From the NCBI GenBank assembly GCA_017440755.1, contig JAFSGP010000038.1, forward strand, positions 1-64,000: 64,000 nt of DNA, given 5' to 3'. This DNA is from Clostridia bacterium (GTDB lineage: Bacteria; Bacillota; Clostridia; Oscillospirales; Acutalibacteraceae). Shown in pieces: positions 33,461 to 40,736 of the stretch. Position 1 is the stretch's first letter; every line of letters begins with the position of its first letter. The notes under the pieces are model-generated. The model had not been told where the DNA came from, did not search any database, and saw nothing but the letters and a program-made list of their open reading frames with translations. Both the position numbers and the translations under genes were made by a program.

Positions 33461-34117
33461 TTATATCAAAGGCTGACCGTTGATAATCAGCTTAAACTGG
33501 AGAGCGAGAGATTCTGCCGCCTTACGACATAGAATCATACGCTCCAGGAATATTTCAAAATAATCCATCACCGAGCTGTAGTGAGGGTCAACCCCCAGCT
33601 GCAGCGTTATGGTTTTATTCTCTTTATCAATCGTCAGGTCGGAGTGCACAACCGAATAGTTAACGCGGTCGTGGATATCAAAGGTAGACACGTCCTGATT
33701 CCGCACACGGCTGCGCCGCACGTCCGATTTATCCGCCAAAATGAGAGCCGCCGCCACCGGATTCACCGGTACGCCGGTGCCCTCGTCGTGATTGCCGATA
33801 GCCGTGACGATGGTGGCAATATCTTCGGCGGGCATATCCGTCTTTTCCAATATACAAAACGCCATCGTGGCACCGCTCTGGCTGTGCTCGATGCGGTTAA
33901 CCAGATTGCCGATATCGTGAAGATAGGCAGCCATCTGCGCCAGCTCCACCTGATGTGAGGGGTAGTCCAGCGTCTCCAGAATATACCGCACCACGTCCGC
34001 CACACGACCCACATGGGCAAAGCTGTGCTCGGTAAAACCAAGCGCCAGCAGAGACTCGTCCGCCCGCTGAATAAAAGCGCGGATAGAGGGGTCTTTTTTC
34101 AATTCTTCGTATGTCAC
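33461..34117 (-). CDS. HD domain phosphohydrolase
   Basis: A 218-residue predicted metal-dependent phosphohydrolase. HD-fold residues are His in HSFAHVGRV, the HD pair in AAYLHDIGN and a His in IGNHDEG with Asp in LILADKSDV. The rest is alpha/beta with no added domain; the nucleotide or other substrate is unknown. The start is GTG 34115-34117 because GGGAGG lies 7 nt upstream; ATGs further upstream have no site. It precedes the Na/Pi transporter and may share its transcript. Confidence 0.83.
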   Translation of the reverse strand: MTYEELKKDPSIRAFIQRADESLLALGFTEHSFAHVGRVADVVRYILETLDYPSHQVELAQMAAYLHDIGNLVNRIEHSQSGATMAFCILEKTDMPAEDIATIVTAIGNHDEGTGVPVNPVAAALILADKSDVRRSRVRNQDVSTFDIHDRVNYSVVHSDLTIDKENKTITLQLGVDPHYSSVMDYFEIFLERMILCRKAAESLALQFKLIINGQPLI

Positions 34118-34156
34118 ACAGTAGCCTCCCATCACTAAAAATCCGCTTCTGCGCTG

Positions 34157-34185
34157 AGTGTATCATATCATAAAGAAGCTGTCAA
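34157..34185 (-). promoter_or_regulatory. Promoter of the HD hydrolase gene
   Basis: On the minus strand TTGACA (34180-34185), 17 bp and TACACT (34157-34162). Confidence 0.75.
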
Positions 34186-34265
34186 AGTCAAGCAGAATCA
34201 GGAAAATATCCCCTTTCGCTCCATTGGAAAATTATTAATTCTTTATTACATTTTCCATAGTCAAC

Positions 34266-34294
34266 TTGCGAAAACACTAAGCATCTGCTATACT
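34266..34294 (+). promoter_or_regulatory. Promoter of the acyltransferase-PAP2 operon
   Basis: TTGCGA (34266-34271), 17 bp and TATACT (34289-34294) with TGC just before the -10. Confidence 0.78.
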
Positions 34295-34326
34295 ATGTAT
34301 TGAACCAAAGGAGATGTCGTAACCCC

Positions 34327-35106
34327 ATGAAAAAGATAAAAGCAAAACCCGAAACTAAAGAAACCTCCCGCCTGTACAAAGTTGCTCGCTGGCTGTTGTG
34401 GTTTTTCTATCGCGATTATCGCGTGGAGGGAGCCGAAAACCTGCCGGACGGTGCCGCCCTTATCGTGGGCAACCATTCCCAGATGCACGGTCCCATTGCT
34501 TGTGAGTTTTATTTCCCGAGCAATCATCACACCTGGTGTGCCGGACAGATGATGAAGCTTAAGGACGTGCCTGCCTACGCCTATGCGGACTTCTGGTCCC
34601 AAAAGCCGCCGTTCAGCCGCCCCTTCTACAAGCTGCTGTCCTACCTCATCGCCCCACTGGCGGTGCTGGTATTTAATAACGCCAACACCATTCCCGTCTA
34701 TCGGGACAACCGCATTGCCGTCACCCTCAAGAAAACCCTGCGCAAATTGGCGGAGGGGGCTCACGTCATTGTCTTCCCCGAACAGGACGGCGAAACTAAC
34801 GGCATTCTCTACGAGTTTCAAAGCGGGTTTGTGGACGTCGGCCGCCTGTATCACAAGCGCTTTGACAAGGAACTCCCCTTTGTACCGCTGTATATCGCCC
34901 CCAATCGCAAGACGATGTATATCGGCAAAGCGACTCAATTTAACCCCAATGCGCCTATCGAGGCGGAGCGGGAGCGCATCTGCGCCTATCTGACGGAGGA
35001 AATCACCGCTATGGCGAAACAGCTTCCGTTACACACCGTTGTCCCCTATCGAAACGTGCCGAAGCGCCTGTATCCCACCAACAAGCCCAAGGAGGACGTG
35101 AAATGA
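34327..35106 (+). CDS. PlsC-like lysophospholipid acyltransferase
   Basis: A 259-residue protein of the glycerophosphate acyltransferase family. Motif I reads GNHSQMHGP, where the usual HX4D has Gly in place of Asp. The later IPVYRDN and VIVFPEQDGETNG correspond to the substrate-binding and FPEG motifs. It would add an acyl chain to a lysolipid at the membrane. The ATG follows AAAGGAG by 13 nt, a long spacing. The next gene overlaps its stop by 4 nt. The altered motif means the activity needs proof. Confidence 0.8.
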   Translation: MKKIKAKPETKETSRLYKVARWLLWFFYRDYRVEGAENLPDGAALIVGNHSQMHGPIACEFYFPSNHHTWCAGQMMKLKDVPAYAYADFWSQKPPFSRPFYKLLSYLIAPLAVLVFNNANTIPVYRDNRIAVTLKKTLRKLAEGAHVIVFPEQDGETNGILYEFQSGFVDVGRLYHKRFDKELPFVPLYIAPNRKTMYIGKATQFNPNAPIEAERERICAYLTEEITAMAKQLPLHTVVPYRNVPKRLYPTNKPKEDVK

Positions 35107-35786
35107 GAAAGCCTGTCGTTGACTATCGTGAATTTCGGCTATCCAAGCTGAACGACCCCCGTTTTTCGCATCTGTTGCTCCTTTTGGGCTGGGTGGGGTA
35201 TTTTCTTCTGTATTTTCTCACCGAGTTTTTCATTCCTGCTGAGCGATGCACCCCCGTCCACTGCATTCTGGACGATTGGATTCCCTTCTGCGAGGTGTTT
35301 ATTATCCCCTACGTAGGCTGGTATCTGCTCATCGTGGTTTCCTTGCTGTATTTCGCGCTATACAACGTGGAAAATTTCAAACGGCTGCAAACCTTTATCA
35401 TCGTCACGCAGGTGGTGGCTATTGCTATTTACATTCTCTTCCCCACCCGTCAGGACCTGCGGCCCACCGAGTTTGCGCGGGATAATCTGTTTACCGACAT
35501 TATCAAGCACTTATATGCCGTTGATACCAACACGGGGGTCTGCCCCTCTCTTCACTGTGCCTATTCCATCGGTATCGCCTCGGTATGGCTGAAGGAAAAA
35601 GAGGCCTCCCGATGGGTTAAGTGGGCGGTCGTTGTGTTCTGCGCGCTGGTCTGCGTATCCACCACCTTTGTGAAACAGCACTCCGCGGTGGACTTTTTCG
35701 CCGCCCTGCCGGTGTGTCTGCTGGCAGAATGGATTGCCTGCGGCTCCTGGTGGCGCGAAAAGTTGAAGGTCAAAAAAATAGCCTAA
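35103..35786 (+). CDS. PAP2 superfamily membrane phosphatase (lipid phosphate / IPC-synthase-like)
   Basis: A 227-residue membrane protein with about six segments. PAP2 motifs: FPTRQDLRP (C1), CPSLHCAYS (C2) and KQHSAVDFF (C3, His and Asp). The CPSLHC form of C2 is the one seen in the aureobasidin-resistance/IPC-synthase branch. With the coupled acyltransferase it suggests remodelling of a membrane glycerolipid. Start overlaps the previous stop (ATGA). Confidence 0.87.
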   Translation: MRKPVVDYREFRLSKLNDPRFSHLLLLLGWVGYFLLYFLTEFFIPAERCTPVHCILDDWIPFCEVFIIPYVGWYLLIVVSLLYFALYNVENFKRLQTFIIVTQVVAIAIYILFPTRQDLRPTEFARDNLFTDIIKHLYAVDTNTGVCPSLHCAYSIGIASVWLKEKEASRWVKWAVVVFCALVCVSTTFVKQHSAVDFFAALPVCLLAEWIACGSWWREKLKVKKIA

Positions 35787-35791
35787 CATAT

Positions 35792-35826
35792 AAAGAAATC
35801 CCCCGACGGCGTCGGGGGATTTCTTT
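35792..35826. terminator. Bidirectional terminator
   Basis: A perfect 16-bp stem, AAAGAAATCCCCCGAC and its complement, around GGC. It separates the PAP2 gene from the convergent EF-G2 gene. Confidence 0.93.
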
Positions 35827-35836
35827 TGTTTCGTTA

Positions 35837-37900
35837 TTATTCCGCTTTCGCGCGGGCCTCAATGACCTTATCCGCCACCGGCTTGGGCGCTTCCTCATAC
35901 CGCTCAAAGGCGAGGGTAAAGTAGCCTCTGCCCTGGGTGGTGGAACGCAGCATTACCGCGTAGTCACCCATCTCGCCCTGGGGCACCTCCGCCTCGATGC
36001 AGGTGAGCTCATCTTCGGCAGGATTCATACCCAACACGCGACCGCGTCGTTTGTTGATGTCGCCCATGATATCGCCGGTGTTATCCGAGGGCACGTACAC
36101 GCTCAGATGGCACACAGGCTCCAGCAGAATGGGGTTGGCATCGGCAATACCCGCCTTGTACGCCAGCGAAGCGGCGGTCTTAAACGCCATTTCGGAGGAG
36201 TCAACGGGGTGGTAGGAACCGTCCACCAAGGTGGCCTTGACACCCACCAAGGGATAGCCCGCCAGCACGCCTTCCTTAGCGCAGTCCTGCAGACCCTTTT
36301 CCACCGCGGGGAAGTAGTTCTTCGGCACGGCGCCGCCGAACACCTTCTCCTCGAACACCAGCTCCTCGCCCTCCCAAGGCTCAAACTCAATCCACACGTC
36401 ACCAAACTGACCGTGACCACCGGACTGCTTCTTGTGGCGGCCCTGTACCTTCACCTTGCGACGAATGGTCTCACGATAGGCAACCTGCGGCGGCGTGAGG
36501 GTGACCTCTGCGCCAAACTTCGCCTTCAGACGGGATACGATAACGTCCAGATGCTGCTCGCCCATACCGGACAGAATCAGCTCCTGGGTTTCCGTGTTCT
36601 TCTCCACCTTGATGGTGGGGTCTTCCTCCGCCAGACGGACCAGACCGGTGGCTACCTTTTCCTCGTCGCCCTTTTTGACGGTGTTTACTGCCATAGACAG
36701 GCAGGGCAGGTCAAAGGGAACACCGGGCAAGCTCACGGGACAGCTGGGCGCGCACAGGGTGTCGCCGGTACCCGTATTGACCAGCTTCGCAACCGCGCCG
36801 ATATCGCCCGCCGCTATGTACGGCGCTTCTTCCTGCTTCTTACCGCGGACATAGAACAGTTTACCCAAGCGCTCGGTGTCGCCCGTACGGGTATTGAGCA
36901 GCGCCATATCCGGCACCACCTTGCCGCGGATAACCTTGAAATACACCATTTTACCCACAAAGGGGTCGACCACCGTCTTGAACACCGTCGCCACGGCGGG
37001 AGCATTCTCGTCCACCTCCAGGTCAATGGGGTTGCCGTCGGCATCGGTGCCGGTCTCGCCCGCTACCGTCTCCGCCCAAGGCGCCAACCACAGCAGACCC
37101 GTCAGCAGCTGGTCAATGGCCTGCAGCTCCTGTGCGGAACCGCAGAAAACGGGAGCAATCTCGCCCTTACGCACACCGGAAGCAATGCCGTGAATCAGCT
37201 CGTCGGGGGTAAACTCCTCGCCGGAGAAGTATTTCTCCATCAGCTCTTCGCTGGTTTCCGCCACCGCCTCGTTCATAGCGGTACGCAGACCCTCCAGACG
37301 GTGACCCATATCGGGAATGGGAACCTGCTTGGCCTTGCCGTCCTCATAGGTATAGGCACGATACTCCAACAGGTTAACGTAACACTCCACCTTATGGTCC
37401 ACCACGTGGGGAACCACCAACGGACACACCATTGGACCGAACTTCGCCTTCAGGTCCTCGAATACCTTATAGAAATCGGCGCTCTCTCTGTCCAGCTTAT
37501 TGATGAAGAAGATGGTGGCGATACCCTTTTTCTGGGCGGCGGCAAACGCCTTTTCCGCACCGACGGTAACGCCGCTCTTACCGGATACCACAATAACCGA
37601 GCTGCCCGCCGCGCGGATACCCTCGCGCAAGCCGCCCACAAAGTCGAACAGACCGGGGGTGTCCAGTATGTTCATCTTGGTTGCCTTCCACTCTATCGGA
37701 ACCAAAGAGGTAGACACCGAAACCTGACGGCGGACCTCCTCGGGGTCAAAATCGCTGACGGTATTGCCATCCGCTACCTTGCCTAACCGCTCCGACAAAC
37801 CGGACAGATAATACATCGCCTCAATCAGCGAGGTTTTACCGGAGCCGGCATGACCGGTCAGCGCCACGTTACGGATGGTCTTTGCATTGTAGTTTTTCAT
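35837..37900 (-). CDS. EF-G-like translational GTPase (EF-G2)
   Basis: A 687-residue GTPase with the five-domain EF-G layout. G1 is GHAGSGKTS (canonical EF-G has AHIDAGKTT), G3 is DTPGLFDF and G4 is NKLDRE. Domain IV begins near VAYRETIRRKVKVQGRHKKQSGGHGQFGDV, of which the key residues are GGHGQFGDV, and domain V contains RRGRVLGMN. The G1 variation marks the EF-G2 group rather than the main elongation factor. EF-G2 may act under stress or in recycling; its role is not settled. Its promoter closely matches that of rlmB. Confidence 0.9.
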   Translation of the reverse strand: MKNYNAKTIRNVALTGHAGSGKTSLIEAMYYLSGLSERLGKVADGNTVSDFDPEEVRRQVSVSTSLVPIEWKATKMNILDTPGLFDFVGGLREGIRAAGSSVIVVSGKSGVTVGAEKAFAAAQKKGIATIFFINKLDRESADFYKVFEDLKAKFGPMVCPLVVPHVVDHKVECYVNLLEYRAYTYEDGKAKQVPIPDMGHRLEGLRTAMNEAVAETSEELMEKYFSGEEFTPDELIHGIASGVRKGEIAPVFCGSAQELQAIDQLLTGLLWLAPWAETVAGETGTDADGNPIDLEVDENAPAVATVFKTVVDPFVGKMVYFKVIRGKVVPDMALLNTRTGDTERLGKLFYVRGKKQEEAPYIAAGDIGAVAKLVNTGTGDTLCAPSCPVSLPGVPFDLPCLSMAVNTVKKGDEEKVATGLVRLAEEDPTIKVEKNTETQELILSGMGEQHLDVIVSRLKAKFGAEVTLTPPQVAYRETIRRKVKVQGRHKKQSGGHGQFGDVWIEFEPWEGEELVFEEKVFGGAVPKNYFPAVEKGLQDCAKEGVLAGYPLVGVKATLVDGSYHPVDSSEMAFKTAASLAYKAGIADANPILLEPVCHLSVYVPSDNTGDIMGDINKRRGRVLGMNPAEDELTCIEAEVPQGEMGDYAVMLRSTTQGRGYFTLAFERYEEAPKPVADKVIEARAKAE

Positions 37901-37996
37901 GGATGCACGCCCTTTCTGTCAACCCATCATTCGTTTTTCGCGAAAAATGGGATAATTTCAACAAATTGTTTCAACAAAACAACTATGTTTTATACG

Positions 37997-38025
37997 ATTA
38001 TACTACATACTGTATGAAAACACAA
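37997..38025 (-). promoter_or_regulatory. Promoter of the EF-G2 gene with internal palindrome
   Basis: On the minus strand TTGTGT (38020-38025), 17 bp and TATAAT (37997-38002). TACA-TAC-TGTA at 38004-38014 lies in the spacer at the same position as in the rlmB promoter. The leader to the start is about 90 nt and otherwise unremarkable. Confidence 0.82.
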
Positions 38026-38100
38026 CTGTTTTTTGTTACTTTTTTTGAAAAATCTGCATATTTCTTTCGTAATAAAACGGCAAAACCGACAACCTGTCCA

Positions 38101-38142
38101 AAAAAGAAACCGCCGCTATGTACAGACTGCACACAGCGGCGG
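38101..38142 (-). terminator. Terminator of the GT2-GtrA gene
   Basis: CCGCCGCT/AGCGGCGG stem (38110-38142, 17-nt loop) followed on the minus strand by TTTCTTTTT. Confidence 0.83.
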
Positions 38143-38148
38143 AAACCG

Positions 38149-39204
38149 TTATTTTTTATGAAACACAAAGCGCTGTTGAATGCGGAAGCTGATAAGGAAC
38201 AGCACCACGTCCACCACGCACTTGATAAGGGTGGGCCACAGCGGTAAAAGGGTCGAAAGCAACGCCACCAGCTCCGCACTAACAAACATCTGGCAAAGGC
38301 ACAGCAGGTAATACCGCCACAGGGAAGAACCAAGCTGCCGCTGCGAGCGAAACACCACCCGATAGTTGAGCGCAAAATTAAGCAAAGAGGAAATCACACG
38401 TGCCACGACGGTTGCCCAAACAATGGGAGACGGATTCCCCAGCGTGGTGAACAGCGATAAGAAAAGCGTGAACAGCAGCACGTCCACCACAGCGGAAATC
38501 AGCCCCGACGCAGTAAAACGCAGAAAATACCCCAGCATCAGACGATAGATGCGCCAGCCGTCCCGTATGGGGCGAAAATGGCTGGTGGCATTGTCGTCGA
38601 TATAAATGGTCTCAATGGTCAGTTCCTTATGCACAACGGACAGCTGAGGAAATGCCAACAGCATATTGGTCTCGTACTCGAATCTCTCCCCCTCTATCTC
38701 CAGCATAGCGGGCAGTAGCGACCGCGGAATCCCTCGTAGACCCGTCTGGGTATCCGACACGTTGACACGACACAGCAGGCGCATCGTCAGACACGAAGCC
38801 TTGTTACCGAAGCGACTGCGAGGCGGTACGTCGGGGTGATTGAAATCCCGACAGCCCAACCACACCGTGGGCTCCTGTTCCAACGCCTCTGCCAGACGGC
38901 ACACGTCACGGGTGCCGTGCTGTCCGTCCCCGTCTACCGTCACCACACCCGCACAATCGGGGCGGTGCTCCAGCACGTGGGCAAAGCCGGTCTTAAGAGC
39001 CCTTCCCTTACCGCGATTGACCTCGTGGCGCAGAAGGGTGACCTGCGGCAAGGCGGAAAGGGTGGCAAAGGGGATTTGATGCGCCTCGTCGCTGCCGTCG
39101 TCTACCAATAAAACGTCCTCTACCCCTGCCGCCAGCAGGTCTTCCACCACCCGCACCAGCTTTTCATCGGGATTGAGCGAAGGAATCAATACCGTTATGG
39201 CCAT
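38149..39204 (-). CDS. GT2 glycosyltransferase fused to GtrA-like domain
   Basis: A 351-residue fusion. Residues 1-215 are a family 2 glycosyltransferase (ITVLIPSLNPDEKL, VLLVDDGS, and the DXD-containing VVTVDGDGQHG). Residues 225-345 are a GtrA-like domain with four membrane segments ending in FRIQQRFVFHKK. Such proteins usually attach a sugar to the lipid carrier undecaprenyl phosphate (GtrB/DPM1 activity) and the GtrA part helps flip it. ATG 39204 has AAGGAGGTGG upstream. Own promoter and terminator. Confidence 0.88.
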   Translation of the reverse strand: MAITVLIPSLNPDEKLVRVVEDLLAAGVEDVLLVDDGSDEAHQIPFATLSALPQVTLLRHEVNRGKGRALKTGFAHVLEHRPDCAGVVTVDGDGQHGTRDVCRLAEALEQEPTVWLGCRDFNHPDVPPRSRFGNKASCLTMRLLCRVNVSDTQTGLRGIPRSLLPAMLEIEGERFEYETNMLLAFPQLSVVHKELTIETIYIDDNATSHFRPIRDGWRIYRLMLGYFLRFTASGLISAVVDVLLFTLFLSLFTTLGNPSPIVWATVVARVISSLLNFALNYRVVFRSQRQLGSSLWRYYLLCLCQMFVSAELVALLSTLLPLWPTLIKCVVDVVLFLISFRIQQRFVFHKK

Positions 39205-39230
39205 GGTTGCCACCTCCTTATACTGTGACC

Positions 39231-39259
39231 ATTGTACCACTTACCATGCCCATTGTCAA
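39231..39259 (-). promoter_or_regulatory. Promoter of the GT2-GtrA gene
   Basis: On the minus strand TTGACA (39254-39259), 17 bp and TACAAT (39231-39236). Confidence 0.82.
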
Positions 39260-39262
39260 ACG

Positions 39263-39291
39263 AAAAGCGGTGGCAGAAACCCCGCCACCGC
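39263..39291 (-). terminator. Terminator of the sodium-pump genes
   Basis: GCGGTGGC/GCCACCGC stem (39267-39291), followed on the minus strand by TTTT. It lies just after the gamma-like gene. Confidence 0.78.
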
Positions 39292-39301
39292 ACGTCATAT
39301 C

Positions 39302-39478
39302 TTATTTTTTCTTAGTCAACAGCTTATAGGTAGCGTTGGCAATCGCATTCACGATATCGGACATAGAATTAAGCAGATACACCACCAGCACGATGGCAAT
39401 GGTCACGATAAAGATGCCCAGCATACCCTTGCCCATAATAGGCAGCGCATTCATAAAATACTCTACATTGAAACTCAC
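39302..39478 (-). CDS. 58-residue OadG-like small subunit of a sodium pump
   Basis: The minus strand reads GTG AGT TTC AAT to AAG AAA AAA TAA: a 58-residue protein with one membrane segment (MGKGMLGIFIVTIAIVLVVY, about residues 15-34) and a basic C-terminus KLLTKKK. This is the shape of the gamma/OadG subunits of sodium-pumping decarboxylases, but shorter than the usual ~80 residues. GGGGGG lies 6-7 nt before the GTG. It begins 13 nt after the OadB-like gene stop. Assignment comes from shape and context. Confidence 0.75.
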   Translation of the reverse strand: MSFNVEYFMNALPIMGKGMLGIFIVTIAIVLVVYLLNSMSDIVNAIANATYKLLTKKK

Positions 39479-39491
39479 TGCAATCCCCCCC

Positions 39492-40595
39492 TTACTTTAC
39501 CAGCGACAGAATCAGACCGCCGGCGATAACCGAAGCAATCTGTCCCGACACGTTGACACCGATGGAGTGCATCAGCAGGAAGTTCTGCGGATCCTCCTGC
39601 AGGCCCATCTTGTGTACCACGCGGGCGGACATGGGGAATGCGGAAATACCCGCCGCACCAATCATGGGGTTGATCTTCTTCTTGGAGAAGATGTTCATCA
39701 CCTTCGCCAGCATCACGCCCGCAAAGGTATCGAAAACGAAAGCAACCAGACCCAGGCCGATAATCAGCAGCGTTTCCACGGTAAGGAACTCATCTGCGCG
39801 CATACGAGCGGCAATGGTGATACCCAAGAAGATGGTGATGAGGTTCGCCAGTACCTTTTGGGCGGTCTCGGACAGGGAGTTCAGCACGCCGCACTCACGG
39901 ATGAGGTTACCGAACATCAGGAAGCCAACCAACGCCACCGCATCGGGAGCCACCAGACCGATAATCACCGTCACCACAATGGGGAACAGAATCTTGGTGG
40001 TCTTGGATACCGGCTTGCCACCGTCGTTATCCATACGGATAAGACGCTCCTTCTTGGTGGTGCACAGCTTGATGATGGGCGGCTGAATGATGGGAACCAG
40101 CGCCATGTAGGAGTAGGCAGCCACCATAATCGCGCCCACGTACTTGGAGTTCAGCATCTGGGATACCACGATAGCGGTAGGACCGTCGGCGGCACCGATG
40201 ATACCTACCGAAGCGGCATCGTTCATCTCAAAGCCAAACAGGGACGCCATACACATTGTGAAGAAGATGCCGAACTGGGCAGCCGCACCGAACAGCATCA
40301 GCTTGGGGTTGGTAAGCAGCGGTGTGAAGTCAATCATCGCACCGATACCAATAAACAGAATCAGCGGCATCAGCTCACCAAACTCGTGGGTGATACCAAT
40401 GCGGAACAGGACGTCAATGACCTCCTGTGCGCCCGAATTGGGCAGGTTGATGAGAATGGCGCCAAAGCCCATCGGCAACAGCAGAGTCGGCTCCATGTCC
40501 TTCTTAATCGCCAGATAAATAAGAACACCACCGATGATCCACATAGCAACCATCTTCAGGTCCAACGCGTATATGTTTTGCAGCAACGCATCCAT
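39492..40595 (-). CDS. oadB: Sodium ion-translocating decarboxylase beta subunit
   Basis: A 367-residue membrane protein of the OadB/GcdB/MmdB family, which couples decarboxylation of a carboxybiotin to sodium export. Typical phrases are GIGAMIDFTPLL, GIIGAADGPTAIVVSQML (with the functional Asp of the DGP motif) and the C-terminal NPMIGAAGISAFPMSARVVHK, of which NPMIGAAGISAFPMSAR is the strongest. About ten membrane segments. RBS GGAGG. No carboxyltransferase alpha subunit or biotin carrier gene is in the window, so the partner must be elsewhere. Confidence 0.93.
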   Translation of the reverse strand: MDALLQNIYALDLKMVAMWIIGGVLIYLAIKKDMEPTLLLPMGFGAILINLPNSGAQEVIDVLFRIGITHEFGELMPLILFIGIGAMIDFTPLLTNPKLMLFGAAAQFGIFFTMCMASLFGFEMNDAASVGIIGAADGPTAIVVSQMLNSKYVGAIMVAAYSYMALVPIIQPPIIKLCTTKKERLIRMDNDGGKPVSKTTKILFPIVVTVIIGLVAPDAVALVGFLMFGNLIRECGVLNSLSETAQKVLANLITIFLGITIAARMRADEFLTVETLLIIGLGLVAFVFDTFAGVMLAKVMNIFSKKKINPMIGAAGISAFPMSARVVHKMGLQEDPQNFLLMHSIGVNVSGQIASVIAGGLILSLVK

Positions 40596-40641
40596 ATGGG
40601 ATTCCTCCGATTATTATATTCGTTGTGAAAACGCAAATGGT

Positions 40642-40670
40642 ATTATACCAAATTCACACCGATTTAGCAA
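40642..40670 (-). promoter_or_regulatory. Promoter of the oadB-oadG-like operon
   Basis: On the minus strand TTGCTA (40665-40670), 17 bp and TATAAT (40642-40647) with TGG before it (extended -10). Confidence 0.82.
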
Positions 40671-40736
40671 GATTTTTTTACAGAGAAATCCGTCTTTTAA
40701 GAAAACTTCTTGCTATCGTCAAAAGGCCTTCTTGCG

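Noticed and set aside
35621..37786. A 721-codon plus-strand frame opposite EF-G2
   Set aside because: It is antisense to a full EF-G with clear GTPase motifs and crosses a terminator; the His/Arg/Gly-rich text is typical of a shadow frame.
35837..37900. Tetracycline resistance (ribosomal protection) protein
   Set aside because: The GTPase has the EF-G2 G1 motif GHAGSGKTS and EF-G2 domain order; it lacks the Tet(M/O)-type N-terminus.
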